From Glycine soja (taxonomy: Eukaryota > Streptophyta > Magnoliopsida > Fabales > Fabaceae), in assembly GCF_004193775.1 (NCBI RefSeq), contig NC_041004.1, positions 2,432,718 to 2,496,717 on the forward strand: a DNA stretch of 64,000 nucleotides, written 5' to 3'. Below, piece by piece: positions 22,687 through 35,116 of the stretch. The notes below the pieces were generated by a model, which saw only the letters and a list, made by a program, of their open reading frames with translations, was not told the DNA's origin and made no database searches. Numbering within the stretch: position 1 is the stretch's first letter; the number at the start of each line of letters is the position of its first letter. The position numbers and the translations under genes were made by a program.

Positions 22687-25600
22687 AATTATGTTATAAA
22701 ATAAATAATGTTGTTATATATAACACTAAAATTTCTAATGTATATTTAATGTGCATGTAAATTTAAATAATAAATTTTGTGACAATTAATTTTGATATAA
22801 CTCGTACAGGTTAGCAACCAAATGATCCAACATGCATCAAAAAAATTGAACTAAAAAGAAGAAGAAGAATAAGCAAGGGTGATAACACATGCGTACCAAC
22901 AAGGTGAGTTTACGTCCAATTAGAGATAAAAGAAAAATATAAGAGTGTTAAAATATTTTTTGGTTGAAAATAGTGTCATGTCTTTTATGGAGTTAAGAGG
23001 AAGAAGATGAAGATATTTTAGACATAAGTTTTCATTAAAAGTCATGTAACCAACATGTATCCACTTTCTGTTAAATTATTAAATGATGTTTAGGAGGGAG
23101 GGGGTCTGGGTGTAATGTGAACTAAACAATTAAGGGGGTTTTTGTAGGGTTCCAAAAAGGAGTGGTGTTGGGTGCAATTTGAAAAAAAAAAAAACACAAG
23201 GGGTGCAAGTGTGAGGAAGAATATGAGAGTATTTTATACATAAATTTTCATTAAAAGTCATTATGCCTACTTTCTGCTAAATTATTAAACGGTGTTTAAG
23301 GAGGGAGGGGTTTGGGTGTAATGTGAGTTAAACAACTAAGGGATTTTTTGTAGGGTGCAAAAAGGGGAGGTATAGGATGCAATTAAAAAAAAACAAAAGG
23401 GGTGCAAGTGTAATTTAATATTGTCTCACACTTTTAGGGACTAAATCAGAATTTTGGTTATTCACTAATTTACACATTTAACAATTAAAATTATCATTAT
23501 TTTTTTTATTGATTAAGGGATTTCGTGTGTATTTTATTTTGTTAAATAAAAGGTGGTTTTGAGTTATGTAATGATAAAAATTGTTATTGATTTTTTTTAA
23601 ATCAAAATTGTTCTTATGGATAATGAAGTATCTTGAATTTAATTATCATAAAATTGTACATGTTTAACTAATAGTATTGAGTCTGAATATCAATTGTGTT
23701 TAACTTTTATTAACTCATAGTGGATTTATTTAATTGGTTGAAGTTGTGGATGGTACATGTGATTTGTATAAAAAATGATTTCTCTATTAATATGTTAATT
23801 TTGATTGATGGGATAAATGTTTGTATGATATGGTATTTTCTAGAGTTCGTTATGTGTTACTAAATTGATAAGTTGGTGTGGTAAATTAACAAATGGTTAT
23901 GTTCATCAAGATATTTTAGTTAGTTTTTAATTTTTTTATTAGTTGAAAAGTTCATTTGTTTATTCAGTTAGTAAACTTTTTTTAGTAACTTCTCAGCTTG
24001 CGTTTTTGAAACCCTAGCTTCTACCTTCTAACTTCAAACTTTTTTATATTTTCTTCTTTTTTATACTAAATGTATTTATCAAATTTTTTACTTACTCTTT
24101 TTAAATAAATCGGGATTTTATTATTTTTTTCTTACCCATTCATATGTTTGTTGTCTTTTTTTTTCCTTCAACGTATAGACCCCTCATTTTGTTTCACAAC
24201 ATGCACACTAACCTTTTTTTTTCAAGTAATGATATTTTTAATTTTTTTCACTCCCCATGTAATGCTTGGATAGATTCTCTACACAATATTTTGATTGTGA
24301 ATTTTCCTAGTATGAATGAATAAAAAAAGAAAAACAATAAAAAAGAAACATAAGGGATGAGTTAAAAAAATATTTTATTAATTTAGCATTATAAATCAAC
24401 ACATCGTTAATGATAGACTATACAATTCTTTTTTTATTATATTTTACATTTTTTATGTTAGAATATTTTTTTAACCATTGTATCATTTATAATATTTAAT
24501 TTATTATTTCAACATTATATTTTGTCTATTATTTTTTGAATAATTTTATATAAGATTATTTATTTTAACTATTACACTAATTAACATAATAAAAATATAA
24601 CGTTTACTTAAGTGTCTTTTCTTCTATTATTTTAAACATGATTAAAAATATTTTAAGAAATAGTGTAAGATTAATAGTTGAATACTTAATATGAAAAAAT
24701 GTAATATAAAATAGTATAATATAAATATGTCTATTTTTATCATTTTACATTTTTTAGCTACTTTAACATCTAGTTTTATCGAACACTTTTAATGTAATAA
24801 AACTAATTTTTTTCAACTTTCAACTTCTAGCTAGCTTTTTAGCTTCCAGCTAATTTTTCAGGTAATTTTATCAAACATAACCAAAAATTAATAATTTGAT
24901 ATAACAAAGACACTTTAAGAAATCAATCTGAAAGTTCTTAAAATCAAGAGTCAAAATGAAATAAAATAGTAATGAATGAGATAAAAAAATATATTTTAAC
25001 CTTTAGTTTTATGAAATAACATAATTAATTAAGAGTATTAGTTATTAGGTGTGGCGTATTTGTTATAGGAAAAAAAATAGAGTTTTGTTTTCTCTAGCAA
25101 TGTCACCAAATTGCATCCACAGCCAAGAAAGTAATCAAATAGGGAGGTAACCAAACAATCAAAACCTAATATCTCATTTAGAGATGAAATGTTGGGTAAT
25201 AAGTAGTTTGTGCCTAAGATGGACATAATAGACCTAATTATACATAAACTTGTTCGTATATAATATGAGGAAAGTAATCATATGCTTCCAAAGGTCTTAT
25301 TGGATGAACGGGTTTTTAAGAATTATGTTGCCCTTGGTAAAATGACTTTGTCGTTAAGCTTTTTGGAGAAAAAGATGGGTTATAAGATTTTGGTGACTTT
25401 AGTAATGTGAATGTGAATAATGATTTGTTCACGGTGAAGGTAGATCTCGTTGAGAATTGGAAAAAGATAATTTATAGTTTATAATATGAATGTGGAAAAT
25501 AGTTTATTCACCCATTGATGATTTTTTATCAACACTTGGCAATCAATAAATGATAGGTTTACTTTCCCCATACTAAAGTTAATGTACAATTGTTCGGATT

Positions 25601-28466
25601 AGATTTTTAGTCTTAATCTCGTTTATTATGACGAAAACTTTCTCTTAGCAATGTTGTTGGTAGTTATTAAATTGATCAAAGTAGATAGAGTGTATTTTCA
25701 CGTATATGCGTTGAAATAAACCTTACTCAGTCTGTTCTCAGTGAGATTTGGCTAAATTTTATTTTAGGAGAAGATTTCGCTAAATGGGCATTGGTATAAG
25801 GTTCAGTGTGAAGGTCTTCATATTATTCATGCAAAGCAAAATGTAGTTTTTCTTAACATGTAGTACAAAACTATGCTAATTAAACAACCCCACGTGCGGT
25901 GGTAGATACAAATAAGCAAATGGTAGGGTGCTAAGCTCCTGAGACAACCATGTCAAGTATTGGTGTATTGCAACAGCCACATTGATGTCTAGTTGCGACA
26001 AAAAAAATCTAATAATTAAGAACAAAACATTTGAAATATAGCAACCCATGCCTGCTGACTAGTGGTTAATTAGACGCAAAAAGAAATGCCCTACATTAAA
26101 TACCAAAGATTCAGTTATAAAAGGTAATATGGCTCCTAATAAAAACAAGTTGATTGCTCTCTCAAATTTGGTTGCAGGTCAATCACATTGAAAGATGCTG
26201 CAAAAATATAAGAAAAAGTGAAAATTTTGCCTCTAAAGGTTAACAAATGCTCCTAAAGTATGCACAAAGACAAAAAGACATTATCATGACAAGGTGGTCA
26301 TGAGACAAATAATCGTATCTCTCACGGACAAGGTATCAAGACTAGCAAATTTAATTAATGAAGCATAGGAACGTGCACAAATCAAAGAAAAATCAACTTG
26401 TAAGGAAAACTCTCACTACTTTTGAAAAATATTATACAACAATGGTTTTAAGATACATTTAAAAACGATTTTAAATTATCTTTGAATTCAATGTAGTGGA
26501 AAGTTAAAACTTTCACAATAGTTTCATAAAAATCATCTTATTCTAAGATGGTTCTTAAAGTAAAAATCGTTTTAAAAGATCATTATTTTAAGATGGTTTT
26601 TAACTTACAATTATCTTAGAAAAACACATTTTAAAGATTATTCTTAACTAAAAATCGTCTTAGAATAATGTCATTTTAAGATTATTTTTAGCTCAAAAGA
26701 AATTTGAACCAAGTAAAAAAAAGTACAAACGTTAAAAATGAATGAACAAAGCAAAGCTACATGTAGATGAATCAATTCCAACTTGTCTGCACCTATCAAA
26801 AGCCAAAAAGAAGGAAAAAGAAAGGAGACAACATCTTGTAAATGTAAAAGAAAAATGAATCAACATAGTTACCCACAACCTTCTCAGAGTTATTGGATCG
26901 TTCATACCAATTCGGTTCGCACTAATATACCACTAAATTTGTGGAAGTTATGAACCCAGAAAAAATGCAAAAGGAAGAGGAAGATGAAAATCAAGAACAT
27001 ACATTAGAAACAAAGATAAAAATTGCAATATCCTTTTAAGATGAAATAACAGTTTTATTTTTAAAGTTGGTGTTTAATTTTATATTATTTATGTGTATAA
27101 ATTAAAAAGTAAAATTGTCTAATTCTTTTATCGGTAACACTAAGAGTTTTCTTGATAAGACCAACATTTACATTTTTTTAGAAGAAGATCAAGAGTTACA
27201 TAGAAACTAGATATTTAAATTATAAAATTAATAAAATGGTTTTATATTTTTTTATAGAAAACTAAAGAATGCATATCCGTTAATAATTTTGTAATAGAAA
27301 ATTTTAATTAATATTTTAATAAAATAGATATGACTTGTGTGGATTTTTTTAATGAATATTTTGTCTTATTTAATATTTGAATTTTTATTTATTTCTGACA
27401 CTTTTATATTTTGCTTTATGTGTAATTTATAGTTTTTACTTATAAATGAGAAAAAATATTGGTAGCATACTCATTTATATATTAAAACCTATGTAAATTT
27501 AAATAGCATATCCTACTGATTATGTATACCTCTTTCGTATCAATTCTTTGTAAGATCACTATTGTGAACCCCTATCACGTATCGAAGCATACCGCGAATT
27601 ATGTCACTATGGTTCTATTGCTGGCATGGAGGTTCAACTATGGTTCTAAATTCGTATTTCTCTTGATATCATTATATTAGTGCTAAGAGTAAAAAGGACA
27701 GTATATATAGCAAGGCCTGATTTATATTTTTCTTGATATCATTATATATGGGTGGGGCCCATCTATAAGTGTTTAGTCTGCTTTTCACTTACAGACCCGA
27801 AAGCTATTGCACTAATGACTACTGTATTATGATTTGGTCTTGTCTTTGGTGTGTGTTGTTCTTGGCTAGGAATCTCAATCAGAAAAATTTTATTGCATGG
27901 GGACAAGTGTGTCTAGGTATACATTCACGTCACATGAGTAGAGGTCAGCAATAGTATAAGTGGTGGAATTTTATCTTCTAGTTTCATGAATGAATGGATT
28001 AACAAACAAAAAAAATAAAAAATGAATGAATGTTAGAGAGGGAGGGAAAACATCTGGGGAATGATTTTTCATTCCTCCAAGAATGTTATTATTAGGAATG
28101 ATATTTTTAAAAAAATCTTTTAACCTATGTTTGGTAATTTTATATAGCTTCAAAATTTTGATGATAAAACATATGTTTGGTAATTTTATTTAGTTCCAAA
28201 ATCTTTTATATATGATCAACGTATATTGAATTGTTTTGAAGCAGAAAAATAGAAAAATGGAAAACTAAATCCTGAACCTGACCTCTTAAAGACTCTTCAG
28301 ATGATTTCAGAGCTTGAAGATAATTAATCACCAATTTCGGTGCTAGAAAGTAGAAAGAAGAAATAATTTCTTAGCTATATATTGAAAACATACGAAACAA
28401 CTATTAACAAAATCATGTAATGAACAGATAATACATATGTCACTTGCTTAACAAGCATAAACTAAC

Positions 28467-29129
28467 GTGGAGTAGTCTCAGCAGATATAAAAGGTTCATT
28501 TTGAAATGAAGAATGCCACTTCTGAATCTCAGATTTTGCAGCCTTAAGTTCATTCTGGAAAATCCAGTGATCCAGGAAAACGATTTTAGGATACAAAAAG
28601 GTACAAATCAACCTATATGCAAAACTTTGGGCCAGGCTGGTAAGATACTCAACTCCAACAAGTTGGGGAGTGTTGCTAGGTACACCCAGCATTATTGCTG
28701 GTGCACCCAACATTCTTTGAAAATGGTAAAACTGTCTCTGTTAATTTCTCCCCTTACAGATTAAGTTGATCCGTAAGTTGATTTTTAAGACTTACGGATC
28801 AAGTTGATCCGTAAGTTTTTTTACGGATCAACTTGATCCGTAAGAAGTATTTCTATCTTTTCGTGATTAGTGTTGGGTGCACTAACAATAATGCTGGGTG
28901 CACCTAACAGCACTCAACTTAGGGTCTGCTATGTGAATTATCTCTAATCTAGAAGAGTGTATATGGGCATTCTTTTATCCACATCATTCATAATCATAGA
29001 GTTAATAGAAAAATTATAACTAAAGTACGGTTCCCTTAATAATAGTAACATTAGTTCAATTTTTATTAGCAATTTGTTAAAGGAAAACATACTTGGCATG
29101 TAGCAAGCATGCCTTTACAGTTCTGAAGA
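28467..29129 (-). pseudogene. FIP37/WTAP-like gene fragment, two exons
   Basis: On the minus strand, exon a (29129-29093, 37 bp, acceptor TTTTTTGCAG, donor GTATGT) encodes LQNCKGMLATCQ. Exon b (28554-28467, 88 bp, acceptor TTTTCCAG, donor GTTAGT) encodes NELKAAKSEIQKWHSSFQNE and then PFISAETTP. Joined in phase they match the region of plant FIP37 just after GMILSLR (Arabidopsis: SLKNCKDDLASCQNELESAK). FIP37 is the WTAP homologue, a nuclear coiled-coil scaffold of the mRNA m6A methyltransferase complex. The MITE at 28668-28915 sits in the intron. No exon for the long C-terminal coiled coil is found downstream and the N-terminal exons are not secure, so I read this as a gene fragment. The alignment is from memory. 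Confidence 0.6.
28668..28915. mobile_element. MITE, second copy, inside FIP37-like intron
   Basis: Same element as 16771-17017, with one extra A in the central hairpin (GATTTTTAAGACTTACGG). The terminal inverted repeats start GAGTGTTGCTAGGTACACCC on the left and, in reverse complement, GAGTGCTGTTAGGTGCACCC on the right. Confidence 0.75.
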
Positions 29130-30388
29130 CTGCAAAAAACAAAGTTAGAAAAATTTTAGGCACAAACAGTTCAATGCAATTTTACATACAAATAATCTAT
29201 GAACGTTGCAGTAAAAGTAACACGTTATAAGCTCAAATCCTCACTTGTAACTGGTACAAAGCAAATCCACCGCAAGTGAACATAAAAAACAGCAAGCTGG
29301 TATAGGATCAGCTACTATTCATTACCCAAAATTAACTTAGAAATCATTTGGTTTTATATATTAATATTATTAGTTATAAAGTTACTTAACAACATTCAGT
29401 TTAGCTAACAACCCATAAAGAATAGCAACTCCAAGAGGCTAAAGCGGGTACAATTTTATTGAACTTATAAAGAATGCAGTCATGCTTCCTGCGTTACAAG
29501 GAAGGATATTAACAGGCTTTCACCAACATATCCAAATAAAATAAATAAAAGTTTTTTGTTCATCCCTGCTAGACAGGATGTTGAAATTCATACAATTAGA
29601 GGTATAAAAAGGAAAGGGGTCTGATTAAGAATTAGTCATATTGAACACTACGAACTATAAAACCACCATAGCCATGTTGAATATGCCATAGTGAGGATAA
29701 CTACCGAATTAGCCAACGAATGCTAGATAATGCGTTAGAACACAGACCAAGTGGCAACAAGCTCAGGTGATTTTACCATATTAGGACATGCTTCTTGAAT
29801 GTTGTCAAAGCAGGGGCAATCTCCCAGTCACTGAATCCACAGAAGATTTTGGTCCTGACATAAATCCAGTAACATGTAAAGCCATTCAATCAAAAAGTAG
29901 CATATTATTTGTCAAGGAAAAAGCTGTCAAGATTGGGAGCAACTTTGAAAAACATCAGCATCAAATCCATGAGTGTGTAGCATCCCATTGTTCAATTAAT
30001 TGCAAAAGTATTTAGATTTTCTTGTCCGTGTTTTTGGTCATACATTACATACAACATACAAGCAACAGGGAAGCTTACCAGGTCCAACAGCAAGAACAGT
30101 CTTTGATCTTGGCAAAACCTGAAGACATAAAAGCCTTAGCAATAATACTAACAAACAACAACAATGAGAAGGTGTGATGAGATGAAAGCCAACCCTTCAA
30201 GACTAATGCATTCCTAAGAAGTTACTATTAACAACTTAAGTACCAACTCTATGGTAGATTTTTAAGGTAGCTTTGTTCTTTATTTTTACCCATATATGAA
30301 ATACTATCACTGTTCGTCCAGCATCAACAACAACAAAAGTACACTTTTATCTGATATTCACCATATTGCTTATAACATAGTGAGTGTA
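29130..30388. other. Non-coding DNA upstream of the FIP37-like exons
   Basis: No secure gene. A 40-bp minus-strand island at 30079-30118 is bounded by an acceptor (TCTTCAG) and a donor (GTAAGC) and reads VLPRSKTVLAVGPG. Its end resembles the APGV stretch before GMILSLR in FIP37, so it could be an upstream exon, but the exon that should follow it was not found. The rest is AT-rich without recognisable features. The last five bases (GTGTA, 30384-30388) are the target-site duplication of the LTR element that follows. Confidence 0.35.
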
Positions 30389-30712
30389 TGTTATGACTTG
30401 GACTTCGAGGACCAAGAAGCCTCCGAGAGAAAGAGAGAGAAAAGATGATGGAAATGATATTTGCTCATTATTCCATGTATGAAGTTTTACAAGCTTTTAT
30501 ATTTCTTGGAATTGAAATCTAACTGAATCCGTTATTGTACAAGCACGTGCTACTTCTAGAATATTCTATGCTTTCTAACAGAAGTAGTTATCTGCTTCTC
30601 CCCTCCATGCATGGCCCTTCCCTCGTGTTGCTGGCCATTTGTTATCTGCAGCCCTTCTTCATTATTCACAACACTATTTGCTATCTGCAACCCTTCTTCA
30701 TTACTCGTAACA
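30389..30712 (-). repeat. 3' LTR of the Reina-like element (324 bp)
   Basis: On plus it starts TGTTATGACTTGGACTTCG and ends ATTACTCGTAACA. It matches the other LTR closely, apart from a 59-bp block present only there and a handful of mostly transition differences (for example GCTCATTATT against GCTTATTATT, and the terminal CA against TA). The last coding part of the polyprotein runs into it to a stop at 30556. Confidence 0.9.
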
Positions 30713-33700
30713 CTCCCTTGCCCTTCAAAGAACACCTTGTCCTCAAGGTGATGAAGCTTTTTAAAGGCTGACCATTCTTCCCATGAAGCTTCTTCGAGTG
30801 GAAGGTCCCTCCATTGGACTAACACCATGCGCTTAGGTCCCATTTCTGAAGGAATCATTTTGGATGCAATGATGGCTAAGGGAGTGATGACTGGTTCATT
30901 ATCCATGGCTACCGAAGGAAGATCAACCGAATCCTGTGGTGGATCAGTAGCCATGTAGGGTTTAAGGAGCGATATATGGAAAACATTGTGGATGCGTGAC
31001 TGTTCTGGTAGCTGCAACTGGTACGCTACCTTCCCCATCCGTGCCGTGATTCGAAAAGGCCCATAATACCTCTTGGTCAGCTTAGAGTAAGTGGTATCCG
31101 CGACTGAAGTCTGGCGTTGTGGTCTTAGTTTAACTAAGACCCAATCCCCTACTTCGAACTCTTGCTCCCGACGATGCTTATCCGCCATTTCCTTTATCCG
31201 TGTTTGTGCTTTGGTCAGCTTCTGACGTAGCAATTCGAATACTGCTTCCCTCTGACTAAGCATATCGTCCACTGCATCGACCTTGGCTGTCCCTGAGATG
31301 TAGTGAGGGAAGTTGGGGGGTTTTCTACCAAAAGTAATCTCAAACGGAGTGACGCCGGTAGCTGAGTGACATGAAGTGTTATAGGACCATTCGACCCATA
31401 ACAAATAGCGACCCCACAGCGATGGTTTCCGATGAACAAATGCTCATAGGTATTGTTCTATGATGCGATTCGTCACCTCAGTTTGCCCATCTGATTGCGG
31501 ATGGTATGTTGAACTGAGGCGAAGCTTTGTTCCACTAAGAGAGAAGAGTTCCCTCCAGAAATTGCTCACGAATAATGGATCACGGTCTGAGACAGTGCTT
31601 CTCGGCATTCCGTGTAAACGTCCGACTATATCCATGAATAAGCTGGCCACGGTGCGTGCATTATGATGAGTGGGTAGCATACCCAAGCGCAGTCCCTTCG
31701 AGAATCTGTCTACAATTACCAGAATGCAAGTATTTCCCTTGTAAGCTGGTAACCCTACAATAAAATCCATGGATAAATCTTCCCATGGTTGTACCGGTAC
31801 CGGGAGAGGACACAACAGCCCCGCTGGTTTCCTATTGTCGTACTTGGTACACTGGCAGGTTAAGTAGCTTGTGATGAAAACATGAGTATCTGCTCGAATG
31901 GAGACCCACGTGAAGCTTTCTTGTAGACGATGCAACGTTTTCTGAATGCCCATATGACCACCTGTAGGTGATTGATGGAATTCTTCAAGTAATAGTTTGA
32001 TGAAAGATGAGCCTGAAGGGATCCATATTCGACCTCTGTGTAAAATTAGACCTGAAGCTATTGTGTATTATGGGTGTGCATAAGGTTCCTTTTGAATCTT
32101 GTTATATAACTCCGTAAAAGCTGGGTGAGACGCCATTTCCTTGCGAAGATCTTCTAGAAAATCAAATTGAGGCATGGATAGTAAGGAGAATGATGCAGGT
32201 GACTTTTCCTTAATCTGTGACAAGGCATCCACCACTACGTTGGCTCGTCCCGCGCGATATTGAATCGTGAAGTCATAGCCCAACAAACGTGCCAAGTAAC
32301 GGTGTTGCTCCTGTGTCTGGACCGTTTGGCTCATGAGCTCTCTCAGGCTTCAATGATCAGTAACTATAATGAACTTGTGACCTAGCAGGTACTGTCTCCA
32401 CTTCTTGACGGTGGAGGTTATGGCTGCGAGTTCTCGGACATATGTTGATGCATTCATCAATTTCGGGCATAATTGCTTACTGAAGAAGGAAATGCGGTGA
32501 TCTTCTTGCATAAGAACCGCTCCCATACCTGTCCCTGACGCGTCCATTTCGACAACAAACAGGATTTTGAAGTTGGGTAAGGCTAAAACAGGAGCAGCCA
32601 TGATTGCTTCTTTAAGTTTCTGAAAGGCCTCACTGGCCGCCGGAGACCACTGGAACTGCGCGTGACATAGTAGCTTAGTAAGGGGTGCTGCAAGAGTTGC
32701 ATATCCCTTTATAAATCTTCTATAGAATCCAGCGAGACCTAAGAACCCTCGCAATGCTCTTGGCGATCGTGGTGTTGGCCATCCCTGAATGGCCTGAACC
32801 TTCTCCGGTACTGGTCGTACACTGTCTCCCGCCACGACATGGCCCAAATACTCCAATTGCTTCTGAGCGAACATACATTTGGAGAGTTTCAGTGAAAACT
32901 TTCCTGTTACAAGAATCTGCAAGGTGTTTTCCAAGTGAGAGATGTGATCTGTTATGGTCTTGCTATATATCAAGATATCATCGAAAAAAACGATGATGTA
33001 TTTTCACAGACATGGCCGAAACAGTTGATTCATTGTGGATTGAAAAGAAGAAGGTGCATTACAAAGGCCAAAGGGCATTACTCGAAACTCGTAATGCCCT
33101 TGATGCGTTCAAAATGCCGTTTTGCTAACATCTTCCTCCCGCATGAGGATTTGATGATACCCTTGCATCAGATCAAGCTTCGAGAACCACCTAGCTCCTC
33201 CAAGTTCGTCCAGAAGCTCATCCACCGTGGGGATTGGAAACCGATCTTTCACCGTAACCGCGTTCAGAGCTCTATAATCTACACAGAATCGCCATCCTCC
33301 ATCCTTTTTCTTTACCAGTAAAACGGGTGATGAAAATGAACTTGAGCTTGGTTGAATGAATCCTTTTTCAAGCATGGCATTCACCTGGTCCTCTATCTCC
33401 TGTTTTTGATAATAGGGGTATCTGTAGGGCTTTACATTCACAGGAGCTGTATTTGGTAGTAGGGTTATGGCGTGGTCCGTGGGTCGCAAGGGTGGTAAGG
33501 TTGTTGGGGGTTGAAACAATGAAGAGTATCTGGTAATCAAGGATGTAATTTCCGGGAGTGTGTGTGTTGCAGGTTGGGGTGGGGTATGCTTTTCCACACG
33601 AACGTGAAAGAACGTGCTTGTTGGATTCGTGTAAAGTAAATGACGAAGTTGTGAGGGTGTTACCTGTTCCGGGTTCTTCTCGCGATCACCCTTCAATTCT

Positions 33701-35013
33701 ATTAACTTGCCTCCGGTGATGAACTTCATGTTTAATGAAGTATAATCAGTGAGTACTGGGCCTAGAGTCTTCAGCCATTGTACTCCTAATACCACATCCG
33801 CACCACATAGTGGTAAAATACGGAAGTCTATCATGAATAAGTGTTTTTGAATCAACACCGTGACATCGCTACATTGTTGTTGGCACCTAATCTCTTCGTT
33901 GTTGCCCACCGTGACTCATAGAGGTACTATGTCTTGCGTGGATAGCTTTAGTGCTGTTACTACCTTATGGTGGAGGAAGTTATGCGTACTTCCTCCATCA
34001 ATCAAAATGCTAACATGGAGATCTTGAATGGTTCCCGTCATGCGTAACGTCTCGGGAGCTGAATGTCCTGATAGTGCGTGTAAGCTCAGCTGCGTCGGAG
34101 GAGATTCAGATAGCGTTTCTGGTGGTTCTGGTAGCAATTCCGGGCTCTTTCCTTCGTCTGGTACAAATTCATCATCATCTGCTATCAGTAAGAATAGGGA
34201 TGGGGAACATATGTGACCACGTGAGAATTTCTCATCGCAGTGGAAACATAATCCCTTCTCGTGACGTCGAGCTAGCTCTTCCGGTGACAAACGTTTGAAC
34301 GGGATAGAAGAACTTGACGTTCTCTGCGGTGTAGGTAATAATGGCGGTGTGAAGCTGGATGGCGGTGACCGTGTCGGTATCGTGGATGTCTGAAAACGTT
34401 GTGTTGATGATCTACGAGCATCTAGTAATTTTTCTTCTTGTAATCTCGCATACGCAACTGCTTGACTTAAAGAGATTGGTTGTAAAACCTGCACCTCTCT
34501 TCGTATGGCTGGCGTTAACCCTGAAATAAAGCAGCTTAACACGAATTGCGTTGGTATTTCGACTATACGGTTTGCTAACGATTCAAACTCTGTCAGATAA
34601 GCATTCACTGACGTTCGTTGCTGCAGCTTGCATAACAAACCTGTAGGATCCTCGTAGGTAGATGAAGCAAAACGCGAGTGTAACGAGTGCAAGAAAGCTG
34701 ACCATGACGATAACTGAGTGTTACGATGCATCCATTGGAACCATGCCAAAGCAAGCCCTTCCATATAGAATGATGCTATCGTCAACCTCTCATGATCAGG
34801 TGTGGCGTGATACTCAAAAAACTGAGTTATTTTGAAGGTCCAGCCCATAGGATCCGAGCCATCGAACCTCGGGACGTCGAGCTTTAGATGGTGCGTGAAA
34901 CCCGCCGCCGTTGGCGTTTGTCCTGCTGAGGAAGACGGTGGCGTCTGCGGTGGTTGTTGGTTTGCTTCAAGTTGTGACATCCTTTGGAGGAGATCATCTA
35001 TCATCGTGTTCAT
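30556..35013 (-). pseudogene. Gag-pol-chromodomain polyprotein with six in-frame stops
   Basis: All segments from 35013 to 30556 are in one frame. In order: gag (about 35013-34300) with a zinc-knuckle-like CFHCDEKFSRGHIC near 34240; protease with LIDGGSTHNF near 34000; RT with the catalytic FFDDIL at about 32970-32985; RNase H with VEMDASGTGMGAVL near 32550; integrase with the DDE residues in MDFIVGLP, SDRDPLF and DGQTEVTN (31780-31460); and a C-terminal chromodomain-like LVQWRDLPLEEASWEEW near 30800. The stops are at 33916, 33109, 33004, 32350, 32068 and 31444 (lowest coordinate of each). Five are TGA where CGA (Arg) is expected and one is TAA where CAA (Gln) is expected. The integrase zinc site has also lost its first Cys (YLTC). 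No frameshift is visible. Confidence 0.88.
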
Positions 35014-35116
35014 TGCTAGCTGCGACGCCGAGAGCTTTGCAATTGCATCTTCTAATCAATCTACGGAAACCCTAGAACGTGTTGCTTTCGCCATTGATGC
35101 TCAATGAAAGCACCAC

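Larger units (their letters stand above)
20509..28980. repeat. Second copy of the 8609-17099 block
   Basis: From about 21115 onward the sequence follows 9221-17098 at an offset of about 11893-11898. I see only homopolymer-length differences (for example near 21900, 23505, 24220, 27035, 27885, 28110, 28500) and no convincing substitution. Its first 600 bases (20509-21114) belong to the low-fidelity segment. At the right end the copies part after CATAATCATA: this copy continues into unique DNA (GAGTTAATAG), while the first copy enters the low-fidelity segment. It is either a very recent tandem duplication or an assembly duplication. Confidence 0.85.

Noticed and set aside
30079..30118. Chaperonin-10 exon (KTVLAVGPG resembles the VIAVGPG of GroES family)
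   Set aside because: No other CPN10 exon was found on either side, and the spacing and neighbours fit a FIP37-like gene slightly better. Neither reading is secure.
31460..35107. Plus-strand open frames across the Reina-like element
   Set aside because: They are antisense shadows of the minus-strand polyprotein.
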